Shown here one piece after another: positions 15,328 through 24,122 of a stretch of DNA of 46,254 nt (the stretch's first letter is position 1; every line of letters begins with the position of its first letter). The stretch lies in NCBI GenBank assembly GCA_001767455.1, contig MELC01000070.1, forward strand, positions 1 through 46,254, written 5' to 3'. The position numbers and the translations under genes are program-made. The DNA is from Acidobacteria bacterium RIFCSPLOWO2_12_FULL_66_21 (GTDB taxonomy: Bacteria > Acidobacteriota > Vicinamibacteria > Vicinamibacterales > 2-12-FULL-66-21). The notes beneath the pieces are model-generated. The model was not told where the DNA came from, did not search any database, and saw only the letters and a program-made list of their open reading frames with translations.

Positions 15328-16722
15328 GTGTCTTCCACATGTTTTCCACAGCGGCGGCGGTCGATCGTCGTCGCGGCACTTGCGCTCACGCTCGTCGTGG
15401 CGTCGCCCGGCGTGTCGCGGTCGGCGGAGACGACCCTCTACCGCCTGTTCCTGCTCGACGGCAGCACGCTCGTCAGCTACGGAGAGTTCGCGCGCGTTGC
15501 CGACCGCGTGGTGTTTTCCGTTCCGATCGGCGAGACGTCCGACGCCAACCTTCAAGTCATCAGCATTGCCGAATCGGCGGTCGACTGGGAGCGCACGGAC
15601 CGCTACACCGACGCCGTGCGCGCGAAACACTACGCCGAGACCCGGGGAGCCGACGACTTCGCCATGCTGAGCAACCGCGTCGTCGAGGCCCTGAATACGA
15701 TCGCGGTGACCGAGAACCCCGCGCGGCGCCTCGCGATGGCACAGGAGGCGCGCGCGAATCTCGCGCGATGGCCGTCCGAGAATTTTGGCTATCGGGCGAA
15801 AGACGTCGCGCAAATGGTGGGCATGCTCGACGAGGTGGTGTCCGATTTGGGCCCCGCGGCGGGCAAGTCCCAATTCGAACTCAGCCTGGTCGGCATCACC
15901 GAGCCGCCCGCCGTGGAGCTGCTGCCCGACCCCGGTCTTCGCGAGCGCCTCGAACGGGGGCTCGCCGCCGCCGAGCTGGCGAGTGAACCCTCCGAGCGCC
16001 TGTCGCTCCTGCAGGCCATCGCCCTGAGCTTGCGCGAGCCGGCGAAGGCGGGGGGCTGGGCGGCCGCACTCGAGCGGCGCGCCTCGGCGGCGCTCGAGAC
16101 GGAGCTCAAGCTCGCACGCTCGTACGCGGATCTGACCCGATCGATCGTGACGCTTGCGAAAGCACGGGCCGCGCGCGCGGACGTTCGCGGCGTACAGGCG
16201 GTCATCCAGCAGGCGCTTGCGGCCGACGACCGGCTGGGCCGCCGGCGGCCGGGCGAAATGGCCGGGCTGCTTGCCGTTCTGGATCTGCGGCTGGACGAGG
16301 CACGACGGCTCCGGCTTGCGCGCGACGCGTGGGCCGCGCGGCGCGTGCTGTTCGACCACTACCGCGGTGCCATCGATTCAATCCTTGCGACCGTCCGTCG
16401 CGGAAAGAAGCCGCTCGAGCAGATTCGGGAGCTGGCCGGTCCCGCGCCAGGCACGCTGGAGCGGCTGGAGCAGCGTTTCGTCATGGCCCGGCAGGCGCTG
16501 CAGCGCGTCGAGACGCCCGCGGAGCTGCAGTCATCCCGCGATCTGTTCGCCGCGGGGCTGCTGATGGCGGGGCGCGCCGCCTCCACGCGGCGGAACGCGG
16601 TATCATCGCGGAACATGAAACTCGCGTGGGATGCCGCCGCGGCCGCCTCGGGCGCGCTGATGCTCATCGACCGCGCTCGCGACGAACTCGACCGCCTGAC
16701 AACGCGACCACCAGACCGGTGA
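15328..16722 (+). CDS. Secreted helical protein of unknown function, upstream of addB
   Basis: About 464 residues from GTG 15328 (an in-frame TTG at 15295 is an alternative start). GTG 15328 is preferred because it puts an Arg-rich stretch and a hydrophobic core (about residues 12-28) at the N-terminus as a clean signal peptide. After a short beta-rich head ('RLFLLDGSTLVSYGEFARVADRVVFSVPIG') the rest is almost all helix, rich in Ala, Arg, Glu and Leu, with amphipathic repeats. This looks like a helical-repeat or coiled-coil periplasmic protein. I do not recognise a family. The stop (TGA 16720-16722) overlaps the GTG start of addB, so the two are translationally coupled although one is exported and the other is a cytoplasmic nuclease. 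Confidence 0.7.
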   Translation: MSSTCFPQRRRSIVVAALALTLVVASPGVSRSAETTLYRLFLLDGSTLVSYGEFARVADRVVFSVPIGETSDANLQVISIAESAVDWERTDRYTDAVRAKHYAETRGADDFAMLSNRVVEALNTIAVTENPARRLAMAQEARANLARWPSENFGYRAKDVAQMVGMLDEVVSDLGPAAGKSQFELSLVGITEPPAVELLPDPGLRERLERGLAAAELASEPSERLSLLQAIALSLREPAKAGGWAAALERRASAALETELKLARSYADLTRSIVTLAKARAARADVRGVQAVIQQALAADDRLGRRRPGEMAGLLAVLDLRLDEARRLRLARDAWAARRVLFDHYRGAIDSILATVRRGKKPLEQIRELAGPAPGTLERLEQRFVMARQALQRVETPAELQSSRDLFAAGLLMAGRAASTRRNAVSSRNMKLAWDAAAAASGALMLIDRARDELDRLTTRPPDR

Positions 16723-19631
16723 TTACCCCACGCCTCACCCGCCTCATGCGGGTGCCGGACCTCCACGCCATGCACGCGGCTGTCGCCGGGCTGGCGACGG
16801 CGGAGCCGCCGTCTGCCCGCAGCTGCGCCGTCATCGTCCCCACGCGAGGCGCCGCGGAGGAACTGCGCCGGACGATCGAGGACCGCCAGCTCTCCGCCGA
16901 CGTTCCCGTTGTCGTATTGCCCGATCTGTTGACGCGGGCGGAGCTGTACGACCGGCTGGCGGAGGGCCGCGCGCGGCTGTCGCAGTTCGACCGGGAGGTC
17001 ATCTTCCGGCGTGCCGCGCTCGACGCGAGCGCCAGCGGCAGTCCGGCGCCCTTCAAGCTGCGGGCCGGGTTGATCGTCGAGATCCTCGCCTTCTACGACG
17101 AGCTGCGGCGGCGCGACAGGACGATCGACGCGTTCGAACGGCTGATGGTCGGCGGTCTGGAACCGATCGCGGAGGTCGATCGCGGGGCCGAGCGCCTGCT
17201 GCGGCTGACACGATTCCTGTCGGCCGCCTTCCGGGAGTTCGAACGCCGGGTGGCAGCGACCGGCGGGGACGAACATTCGCTGCGCGCGGCGCTTCTCGCC
17301 GGCGACAGCGATCGCCGCGCATGTTACAGGCACATCGTCGTCACCGTGGCGGACCAGGCGGCTGACGCGTTTGGCCTGTGGCTCGCCGACTACGATCTGC
17401 TGGCACGTCTGCCCGGGCTCGAGCGGCTCGACGTCGTGGCGACGGAAAACGTCCTCGCGACCGGGTTCCATCAGCGGCTGCACGACGTGCTGCCGGGCAT
17501 CGAGGAAGTGCGGAGCGGCGTTCCCTCAGCTCTGCCGGTCCTGTCGATCCCGGCGCCCGCTGCCGGCGAAGAGCCGGGGCGCTTCTTCAGATCGCGCGAT
17601 CGCGAGGAGGAACTGGCCCGAATCGCGCAGATGGTGAAACACCACTCCGCCGACGCGGGCTCGACCGCGCCGGCGTCATCGCGCGTGGCCGCCGTCTTCC
17701 AGCGGCCACTGCCGTACTTGTACCTCGCGCGCCAGGTGTTCGCCGACGCGGGCGTTCCGTACCAGGCGCTCGACTCGCTGCCGCTGGCGGCCGAGCCGTT
17801 TGCCGCGGCGCTCGACGTGCTGTTCTCGTTCGCGGCCACGGAAGCGAGCCGGCCCGCCCTCGTCGAGCTGCTGTCGTCACCGCACTGGTCGTTCGAGGTG
17901 GACGGCCGGCGCCCCGGCCGCCGTGAAACAGCCGCGCTCGACAAGGCGCTGCGGAGCGTGAAGTATTTCGGCGGATGGGATCGGCTGTCGGCGCTTGCCG
18001 CGGAAGAAAGAGGTCCCGCGCTTCTCGCGGCCGAGCGGGCGGCGTCCGAGCTGCGCGAGGTGATTGACCGCCCGGCGGCCTCGGCGCAGTGCTCGGGACT
18101 CCTCGCGTTCATTGCCGCGCATGAAGTTCTGCCGGCGCCGGGCGACGAGTGGTACGCGCGCCATCTTCGCGCGCGCGCTGCCGTGCTGGGCGCGCTGCAG
18201 GGGCTGCGCGATGCGCACGCGCAATTCGACGATCGGCCGCTCTCCCTGTCCGAACTGGCGGGGACCGTCAGGCGATGGATCGAAGGACAGACCTTCGCGC
18301 CGCGCACCGGCGACACGGGCCTGCGCCTGCTCGATGCCCGCGCGGCTGCTTACGCCGAGGTCGACGAAATGCGTCTCGTCGGCCTGGTGGACAGCGACTG
18401 GCCGGACCGCGGCCGCCGCGGCATCTTCTATCCACCATCGCTGCTGGGGCAGCTTGGCTGGCCGTCGGATGCCGATCGCTACGGCGCGGCCCGCGCGCGT
18501 TTTCAGGATCTGCTGGCGCTCCCGCGCGTCCGCGTCTCTCTCTCCACGTTCACGCTCGAGGACGACGCGATCGTGGCGGGCTCACCCTTCCTCGAGGAGC
18601 TCGATGGCGCCGGGCTGCCTCTCGAGTACGCGGAGCCGCTCCCGTCCGAAGGCGTCTTCCGGCACGACGCGCTCATCGAAGCGCCGCACGCCCTTGCCGC
18701 GCTCGGGGGGCCCGACGCCGAGTCGCTGGCGCTTCGCCTCTCGCGCTCGTCGCCCTCCGATGCGGGGTACCACGGCGAGGCGGGCGCGCGCGGGCCGGCT
18801 GTCTACGCCGTCAGCCATGTCGAGCGGTACCTGGAGTGTCCCTTCAAGTATTTCGCGTCCTATGTGTTGCGGCTGCCGGAGGAGCGCGACGACGAGTCGG
18901 GGTTGACGCCGCAGGAGCGCGGCCGGTTCCTGCACGAGGTGTTCGAGAAGTTCTTCGCGGAGTGGCAGGCGTCAGGGCAGCGGACGATCACGACGGCGAA
19001 CCTCGCGGACGCGCTCCGGCTGTTCGAGAGGGTGGCCGAGGAGCGGCTCGCGACGCTTGGCGAAGCGGACCGCGCGCTCGAGCGGACGTACCTGCTCGGG
19101 TCGGCGGTCGCGCCCGGGCTCGGCGAGCGCGCCTTCACATTCGAGATCGAGCAGGGAGGGGACGTCATCGAGCGGCTGCTCGAGCACTCGCTCGAAGGGG
19201 AATTCGTCTTTCGTGCCGGGGAAGGCGAGCGGCGCGTCACGCTGCGGGCGAAAGCGGATCGCATCGATCTCCTGGCCGATGGGACCCTGCGCGTGATCGA
19301 TTACAAGCTCGGGAAGGCGCCGAAGCCGGCCCGCGCGCTGCAGCTCCCAGTCTACGGCGTGTGTGCCGAGCAGTCTCTCGAGGGACGCCACGGCCGATCG
19401 TGGACGTTCGCGCGCGGCGGGTACGTCGCGTTTCGCGAGAAGAACCCGTTTGTCGCGCTCGGCCAGTCCACATCCCTGGCCGAAGCGGTGACGCTCGGGC
19501 AGCAGCGGTTCCTGGCGGCGATCGACGGCATCGAGCGCGGCACGTTTCCGGTGAGGCCTGACGAGCCGTTCATGTGCACGCGCTGCGCGTACGGGTTGGT
19601 GTGCCGCAAGGACTACATCGGCGATGAGTGA
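16719..19631 (+). CDS. addB: AddB-like helicase/nuclease subunit with Fe-S nuclease domain
   Basis: This 970-residue protein is the B subunit of the AddAB double-strand-break repair enzyme, which resects DNA ends before RecA loading. The C-terminal RecB-type PD-(D/E)XK nuclease is complete. 'PQERGRFLHEVFEKFF' comes first, then 'ADRIDLLADGTLRVIDYKLG' with D861 and K863. The iron-sulfur staple is formed by C707 ('ECPFKYF') and C953-x2-C956-x5-C962 at the end. The N-terminal helicase-like half is degenerate, with 'VPTRGAAEEL' but no GKT Walker A, as in many non-Firmicute AddB proteins. GTG 16719 is chosen as start because it overlaps the upstream stop and leaves 'ITPRLTRLMRVPDLHAM'. It overlaps addA by 8 bp. 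Confidence 0.88.
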   Translation: MITPRLTRLMRVPDLHAMHAAVAGLATAEPPSARSCAVIVPTRGAAEELRRTIEDRQLSADVPVVVLPDLLTRAELYDRLAEGRARLSQFDREVIFRRAALDASASGSPAPFKLRAGLIVEILAFYDELRRRDRTIDAFERLMVGGLEPIAEVDRGAERLLRLTRFLSAAFREFERRVAATGGDEHSLRAALLAGDSDRRACYRHIVVTVADQAADAFGLWLADYDLLARLPGLERLDVVATENVLATGFHQRLHDVLPGIEEVRSGVPSALPVLSIPAPAAGEEPGRFFRSRDREEELARIAQMVKHHSADAGSTAPASSRVAAVFQRPLPYLYLARQVFADAGVPYQALDSLPLAAEPFAAALDVLFSFAATEASRPALVELLSSPHWSFEVDGRRPGRRETAALDKALRSVKYFGGWDRLSALAAEERGPALLAAERAASELREVIDRPAASAQCSGLLAFIAAHEVLPAPGDEWYARHLRARAAVLGALQGLRDAHAQFDDRPLSLSELAGTVRRWIEGQTFAPRTGDTGLRLLDARAAAYAEVDEMRLVGLVDSDWPDRGRRGIFYPPSLLGQLGWPSDADRYGAARARFQDLLALPRVRVSLSTFTLEDDAIVAGSPFLEELDGAGLPLEYAEPLPSEGVFRHDALIEAPHALAALGGPDAESLALRLSRSSPSDAGYHGEAGARGPAVYAVSHVERYLECPFKYFASYVLRLPEERDDESGLTPQERGRFLHEVFEKFFAEWQASGQRTITTANLADALRLFERVAEERLATLGEADRALERTYLLGSAVAPGLGERAFTFEIEQGGDVIERLLEHSLEGEFVFRAGEGERRVTLRAKADRIDLLADGTLRVIDYKLGKAPKPARALQLPVYGVCAEQSLEGRHGRSWTFARGGYVAFREKNPFVALGQSTSLAEAVTLGQQRFLAAIDGIERGTFPVRPDEPFMCTRCAYGLVCRKDYIGDE

Positions 19632-22600
19632 CCAGCTCCCCCTTTTCGAACCCGATTGGGGTCTGACCCCAAAAAGGACCGATCGGGGGCCCGATCGGGG
19701 TCAGACCCCGGAAACGCCCGATTTGGGTGCAGATCGGGGTCAGACCCCGGATCCGGACGCCGGGGCGCGGGCGTTTGCGGCCGATCCGGCCAACAATGTC
19801 GTGCTCGAGGCCTCGGCGGGGACGGGCAAGACCTCGGTGCTGGTGTCGCGGTACGTGAATCTGCTGAAGGCCGGCGTCGACCCGCAAAATATTCTTGCGA
19901 TTACGTTTACGCGCAAGGCGGCGGCGGAAATGCGCGAGCGGATCGTGCGCGAGCTGCGCGAGTCCGCCGCCCGATCCGAGTTCGACAAGAGCCGCTGGAA
20001 CGCTCTGCGCGATCGGCTCGGCGAGATCGCCATCAGCACGATCGACGCCTTCTGCCTGTCGCTCCTCCGCGAGTTTCCGCTCGAGGCGGACCTCGATCCC
20101 GGTTTCGACATGGCGGACGAGACCGAGGTGCCGCGCCTGGTCGACGAGGCGCTCGATCGCGCGGTGCGGATCTTCGGTGGCCTGGCCAAACGGGAGCCCG
20201 ACGTCGCGCTCGTGCTCGCGCAACTCGGCGTGTCGCGCACGCGTGAGGGGCTCGCCGTGCTGCTCGATCGCCGGCTGGTCGCCTGGGACGCGCTGGACCG
20301 CTTCCTGGCCCGCGGTCCCGCCGATTTGGCCGCTGACATCGTCTGTCGCCGGGCGGCGACGGCGCTGCACGACGCCCTGCGCGGCGTTCCGGGCGGGCTG
20401 GCGCAGTTCCTGGCAGACGGGCCCGTCCACCTCCCGCGGTATCAACTGCTGCTTCGCGACATCCGCCGCTTCACGGAGTCGGGCGGCGGCGGCGACGCGG
20501 CGATCCGCGGGCTGGCGGACAAGCTGGCGGCGCACTTCCTCACGCAGGAGGGCAACGCGCGCCGCAGCGGCGCCCTGCATCCGTATCGGGCCGCCGACTA
20601 TCCATCGGCCGACGCGGCCAGGCGGCACCGCGCGGCGGTCTTCCAGATCGCCCCGCACGTGGAGCGGATCATCTTCGCCTTCACGCGCGACCTCAACGTC
20701 GTCCTGGCGCGCGGCATCCGGCGCATGTTTGGCATCGCGCTCGCGCAGTACCGCGAGGCGCTCGACGAGCGATCGGTGCTCGATTTCTCCGACGTCCTCC
20801 AGCGCGCGCTCGATCTGCTGCGGCGCATGGACGAGTTCTCGCAGAGCCGCTTTCGCCTCGAGTCGCGGTACCACCACGTTCTGGTGGACGAATTCCAGGA
20901 CACCAGCCGCGCACAGTGGGAGCTGGTGTCGCTGCTGATTCAGTCGTGGGGCGAAGGGCTGGGGCTCCCCGCCGAGCCCTCGATCTTCATCGTGGGCGAT
21001 CGGAAGCAGTCGATCTATCGATTCCGGGATGCCGAGGTGGCCGTGCTGACCGAAGCGGCCCGCCGGATCGAGGCGCTGCGGCCCGCCGGCGACACCAGGC
21101 GATCGATCAGCCGCAGCTTCCGGGCGCTGCCCGAGCTCCTCGAGTTCGTCAACGAGCTGTTCTCCGAGATCTCGCAGCCCGCCGCGCGGCCGGATGATTT
21201 CACCTACGGGGACACGGATCGCTTCCCGATCACTCCCGCCGCGGATCCGCTTCGCGGGCCGGTGCTCGGCGTCGGCGCCGGCGACGATCCGATCGTGTGC
21301 GCCGCCGCGGTGGCGTCCGAGATCGCGCGCATCCTGCGCGAGGACACGATTCGCGACCGCAAGACCGGCGTGCCGAGACTCGCGCGACCGGGTGACATCG
21401 CGATCCTGTTCCGCTCGCGCGCGAGCCATCGCGAGTTCGAGCGCGAGCTCGCGCTGCGGCAGATTCCCTCCTACGTCTACAAGGGCCTGGGCTTCTTCGA
21501 CGCTGACGAGATCAAGGACGTCTCCGCGTTTCTGCGCTATCTGGCGAACCCCGCGTCGGATTTGCGCGCGTCGGCGTTCCTGCGGTCCCGGTTCGTGCGT
21601 CTCTCCGACAGGGGACTCTCGCGGCTCGCTCCACGGCTGGCGGGCGCGATTCTCGATCCGCAGCCGCCCGGCGGCGTGGACCTCCTCGACGAGGAGGACC
21701 GCCGGGTCCTCGGACACCTTCGCCGTCATGCGCCGGGCTGGATCGAGCGCGTCGATCGCGTGGCCCCGGCCGATCTCCTCGAGCATCTCCTCACCACGAC
21801 GGCGTACGCGTTCGAGCTTGCGGGCCCGCGCCACGCGCAGGCGTGGGAGAATCTCAAGAAGATGCGCGGGCTGATCCGCCGCATCCAGAACCGCGGTTAC
21901 GCGACCATGGCACGCATTGCCGACCATATCGACTCGCTGACCGCGGGAGACGAGTCGAACGCGGTCGTCGAAGCGCTGGACGCGGTGAACCTGATGACGG
22001 TCCACGCCGCGAAAGGGCTCGAGTTCCCCGTGGTGTTCGTGGTGAACCTCGCGAAGGGGGCCAGCGGTCCGCCGCGGCCGGTGCGGATCGTGGTCGACGG
22101 CGGCGACGGCGAGCCGTCGGTCTCGGTCGGCCCGTTCGTCTCCGAAAGCGACGAGGCGGAGCGCGAGCGTGAAAAGCAGGAGACGAGGCGGCTGCTCTAC
22201 GTCGCACTGACGCGCGCACGCGACCGTCTGTACCTCTCGTCCGGGCTGAAGGACGGCATCCTTCAGCCCGGGCGAGGCAGCCTGGCGGAGGTCCTGCCGG
22301 CATCGTTGCGGGATCTCTTTCCGCGCGCCGCCGGCGCGCCGGCCGAGGACGCGACGATCGCGTGGAGCGGCCGGTCGGGCCGCGCGTTCGAGTGGCGCGT
22401 GTGCCGGGCCGCCCCAGTGGAGGCGGCGGCCGCTCCGCCACCGGCCCAACACGCCGGTGACGTTCCCGTCGTTCGGCCGGATATCGAGCGTGCAGATCCC
22501 GCGCTGCCGCGCATGGCGGTCACGCGCTGGCTCGCGGCGGCCGTGCCGGCGGACGTCCCCCGCGCCGGCCAGGCGCACGATCCGATCGCGGGGGTCCTCG

Positions 22601-23046
22601 TTCATCGCCTGTTTCAGCGCGGCGATCGACTCAGCGCGGAGGCGGAAGCCGCCCCAGAATCCTTCGCGCTCGGGCTGCTGACGCCCGACGAGCGGGCGGT
22701 GCTGGTGGACCCCGCCGCGACGGTTCGCGAAGCGCTCGCGGCCTGGCGCGCCATGCGCAGCCGCCCTGACGTGGCCGCGCTCTTCGAACACGGCATTCGC
22801 CTCCACGAAGTGCCCTTCTCGCTCCGCGTTCCCGGGGACACGGGTGCCACAATCCTGCGCGGCACTATCGACTGCCTCGTGCGCCAGGACGACGGCAGCG
22901 TCATCGTCGTCGAGTTCAAGACCGGCGCTCCGCGGGCCTCCCACCAGGAGCAGCTCGATTTGTATGTCCGTGCCGCGCGGGAGCTGTATCCCGGAAGCGT
23001 CATTCGCGGGATGCTCGTGTACCCGGGCGCCATCGCGGCGAGCTGA
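19624..23046 (+). CDS. addA: AddA-like UvrD helicase-nuclease with repeat-derived N-terminal insert
   Basis: This 1140-residue UvrD-family ATP-dependent helicase has a C-terminal RecB-type nuclease and is the partner of AddB. Walker A is 'ASAGTGKTS' (about 63-71). Walker B 'LVDEFQDTS' (about 420-428), 'VGDRKQSIYRFRDA' and 'LMTVHAAKGLEFPVVF' (about 790) follow. The nuclease core is 'RGTIDCLV', with 'VIVVEFKTG' (about 1080-1101). Residues about 12-45, ahead of the helicase core, are a low-complexity Gly/Thr/Pro/Asp segment encoded by three copies of the palindromic repeat GGGGTCAGACCCC. It contains 'RGQTP' twice and 'WGLTP' once and has no counterpart in AddA proteins I know. The remainder looks fully functional. 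The start ATG overlaps the end of addB. Confidence 0.9.
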   Translation: MSDQLPLFEPDWGLTPKRTDRGPDRGQTPETPDLGADRGQTPDPDAGARAFAADPANNVVLEASAGTGKTSVLVSRYVNLLKAGVDPQNILAITFTRKAAAEMRERIVRELRESAARSEFDKSRWNALRDRLGEIAISTIDAFCLSLLREFPLEADLDPGFDMADETEVPRLVDEALDRAVRIFGGLAKREPDVALVLAQLGVSRTREGLAVLLDRRLVAWDALDRFLARGPADLAADIVCRRAATALHDALRGVPGGLAQFLADGPVHLPRYQLLLRDIRRFTESGGGGDAAIRGLADKLAAHFLTQEGNARRSGALHPYRAADYPSADAARRHRAAVFQIAPHVERIIFAFTRDLNVVLARGIRRMFGIALAQYREALDERSVLDFSDVLQRALDLLRRMDEFSQSRFRLESRYHHVLVDEFQDTSRAQWELVSLLIQSWGEGLGLPAEPSIFIVGDRKQSIYRFRDAEVAVLTEAARRIEALRPAGDTRRSISRSFRALPELLEFVNELFSEISQPAARPDDFTYGDTDRFPITPAADPLRGPVLGVGAGDDPIVCAAAVASEIARILREDTIRDRKTGVPRLARPGDIAILFRSRASHREFERELALRQIPSYVYKGLGFFDADEIKDVSAFLRYLANPASDLRASAFLRSRFVRLSDRGLSRLAPRLAGAILDPQPPGGVDLLDEEDRRVLGHLRRHAPGWIERVDRVAPADLLEHLLTTTAYAFELAGPRHAQAWENLKKMRGLIRRIQNRGYATMARIADHIDSLTAGDESNAVVEALDAVNLMTVHAAKGLEFPVVFVVNLAKGASGPPRPVRIVVDGGDGEPSVSVGPFVSESDEAEREREKQETRRLLYVALTRARDRLYLSSGLKDGILQPGRGSLAEVLPASLRDLFPRAAGAPAEDATIAWSGRSGRAFEWRVCRAAPVEAAAAPPPAQHAGDVPVVRPDIERADPALPRMAVTRWLAAAVPADVPRAGQAHDPIAGVLVHRLFQRGDRLSAEAEAAPESFALGLLTPDERAVLVDPAATVREALAAWRAMRSRPDVAALFEHGIRLHEVPFSLRVPGDTGATILRGTIDCLVRQDDGSVIVVEFKTGAPRASHQEQLDLYVRAARELYPGSVIRGMLVYPGAIAAS
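19658..19748. repeat. Three GGGGTCAGACCCC palindromic repeats inside addA
   Basis: Copies lie at 19658-19670 (written GGGGTCTGACCCC, the inverted form), 19697-19709 and 19736-19748, each within a GATC-GGGG or GATT-GGGG context. The copies start exactly 39 bp apart, a multiple of three, so the reading frame is kept. In style this is a dispersed intergenic palindrome that has entered coding sequence. Confidence 0.9.
22241..22271. repeat. Perfect 13-bp hairpin within addA
   Basis: CCGGGCTGAAGGA (22241-22253) and TCCTTCAGCCCGG (22259-22271) form a perfect 13-bp stem with a 5-nt loop. It is coding ('SGLKDGILQPG'). The encoded residues look like normal AddA sequence, so the structure may be chance from high GC or a regulatory or REP-like insertion. 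Confidence 0.7.
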
Positions 23047-23411
23047 CGGCGGGGCCGCTATGTTAGGATCGCCGGCACTCTCGCCCGCCGCCCAATCCAC
23101 TCATGAGGCTTGAACCGGGTCTACCTCGATCCCGGCGGCAGGATGATGTCCGTGAAGATGCCCGAGAGCGATCCGCGGAGGGCAGCCGCTCCCGAAGCCT
23201 TGTTTCTGACGGGCCTCGTTCCATCGGACGCCCTCGACCAATACGCGCCCACGTCGGCCGGCTTCGTCATTCGGGCCCCGGCGTCGGCCGGCGCCGATGC
23301 TTCGGCGGTCCAGGTGGTGGTCAACTGGACGTCGCTTGCCGCCTCCGCTCGCAAATAGCGGCTGCAACGCCCATCCCCGTTTCGCCGTAAGCTCGAAGGG
23401 AAGGTGGAACC
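23047..23411 (+). other. 365-bp gap before the sigma factor gene, with one doubtful ORF
   Basis: The only plausible frame runs from TTG 23110 to the stop at 23358 (82 residues: hydrophobic and Ala/Pro-rich, ending 'AVQVVVNWTSLAASARK'). That ending resembles the last residues of some Acidobacteriota multidomain proteins ('VVLNW...' ends), so this could be a leftover 3' fragment of a larger gene. It has no clear Shine-Dalgarno. I see no promoter strong enough to call. Confidence 0.35.
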
Positions 23412-23993
23412 ATCCCAATCGATCTGGATACGGTAGCCGAGGCCCGCCTCGTGGCCGAGGCGCTGGCCGGCTCCCAGCCCGCGTACGAGCGCATCGTCCG
23501 CCGTTATCAGCGTCCAATCATCAGCCTCATCGCGCGCATGACCGGAGACCGCGCGCTGGCGGAGGATCTCGCCCAGGAGACGTTCGTCAAGGCCTTCCGT
23601 AATCTTGCCGCCTTCGATACCACCCGCCGGCTGTCGAGCTGGCTGCTGCGGATCGCGCACAACGCCGCCGTCGACGCGATGCGCCGCTCCCACATGCGGA
23701 TGGTGCCACTCGAGAGTGACGACGGCCTGACAGCCGGATCGCACGCGGCCCCGGCGCCATCAATTGATTCGATCGAACGTGCCGCGCTCGGCAACGCGCT
23801 CGACGCCGCGCTCGCCGGGCTGCGGCCGGAACATCGCGCCGCGGTCGTCCTCCGGTACGAGCAGGGGCTCGCGTTCGACGAAATCGGCCACGTCCTCGGC
23901 GTCGCGGAGGCGACCGCGCGCAGCCACGTGCACCGGGCCCGCAAAGAGCTCGCCCGGCGGCTGACGGCCGCGGGCTGGGAGCCGGCCAGATGA
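23412..23993 (+). CDS. ECF (sigma-70 family) RNA polymerase sigma factor, unusual start
   Basis: About 180-193 residues. Region 2 is 'DRALAEDLAQETFVKAF' then 'LSSWLLRIAHNAAVDAMRR'. Region 4 is 'LRPEHRAAVVLRYEQGLAFDEIGHVLGVAEATARSHVHRARKEL'-like and spans the last 60 residues. The first standard start is GTG 23451, but family-like sequence ('IDLDTVAEARLVAEAL') continues upstream in frame to a stop at 23388 with no ATG, GTG or TTG. A strong Shine-Dalgarno (AAGGTGGA, 23401-23408) sits 3-4 nt before ATC 23412, so translation may begin at this AUC. CTG 23424 and GTG 23451 are alternatives. It is followed by a membrane protein, the usual place for an anti-sigma factor. Confidence 0.8.
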   Translation: MPIDLDTVAEARLVAEALAGSQPAYERIVRRYQRPIISLIARMTGDRALAEDLAQETFVKAFRNLAAFDTTRRLSSWLLRIAHNAAVDAMRRSHMRMVPLESDDGLTAGSHAAPAPSIDSIERAALGNALDAALAGLRPEHRAAVVLRYEQGLAFDEIGHVLGVAEATARSHVHRARKELARRLTAAGWEPAR

Positions 23994-24038
23994 CCAGCCG
24001 CGCCCCGACTTCGCTCTTCGAGCTTCGTCGAGGGCTGC

Positions 24039-24078
24039 GCCGGTCCGCCGGAAGCGCTAGGCGCGAAGGCGGACCGGC
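24039..24078. repeat. 11-bp inverted repeat between sigma factor and membrane protein genes
   Basis: GCCGGTCCGCC (24039-24049) and GGCGGACCGGC (24068-24078) are perfect inverted arms with an 18-nt loop. No T-tract follows. It lies in the 129-bp gap after the sigma gene and could attenuate read-through so that less anti-sigma candidate is made, or be a REP-like element. Confidence 0.7.
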
Positions 24079-24122
24079 TCCGCAACGCCGAGGGGCACAC
24101 TTGCGTAAGCCTGGGTGAAGAG

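Noticed and set aside
15342-15350. DnaA-box-like TTTTCCACA, raising the idea of a replication origin
   Set aside because: Only one match, inside a signal-peptide coding region, with no AT-rich unwinding element and no dnaA, dnaN or gyrB nearby.
19570-23100. 1176-codon open frame antisense to addA
   Set aside because: Composition (Arg/Glu/His/Asp-rich with no motifs) is the usual mirror of a GC-rich gene; the plus strand is clearly AddA.
23990-24118. 42-codon frame starting in an ATGA overlap with the sigma factor stop
   Set aside because: It consists of Arg/Gly/Pro-rich residues encoded by the inverted repeat region and has no family likeness. The membrane protein at 24123 is the better candidate partner.
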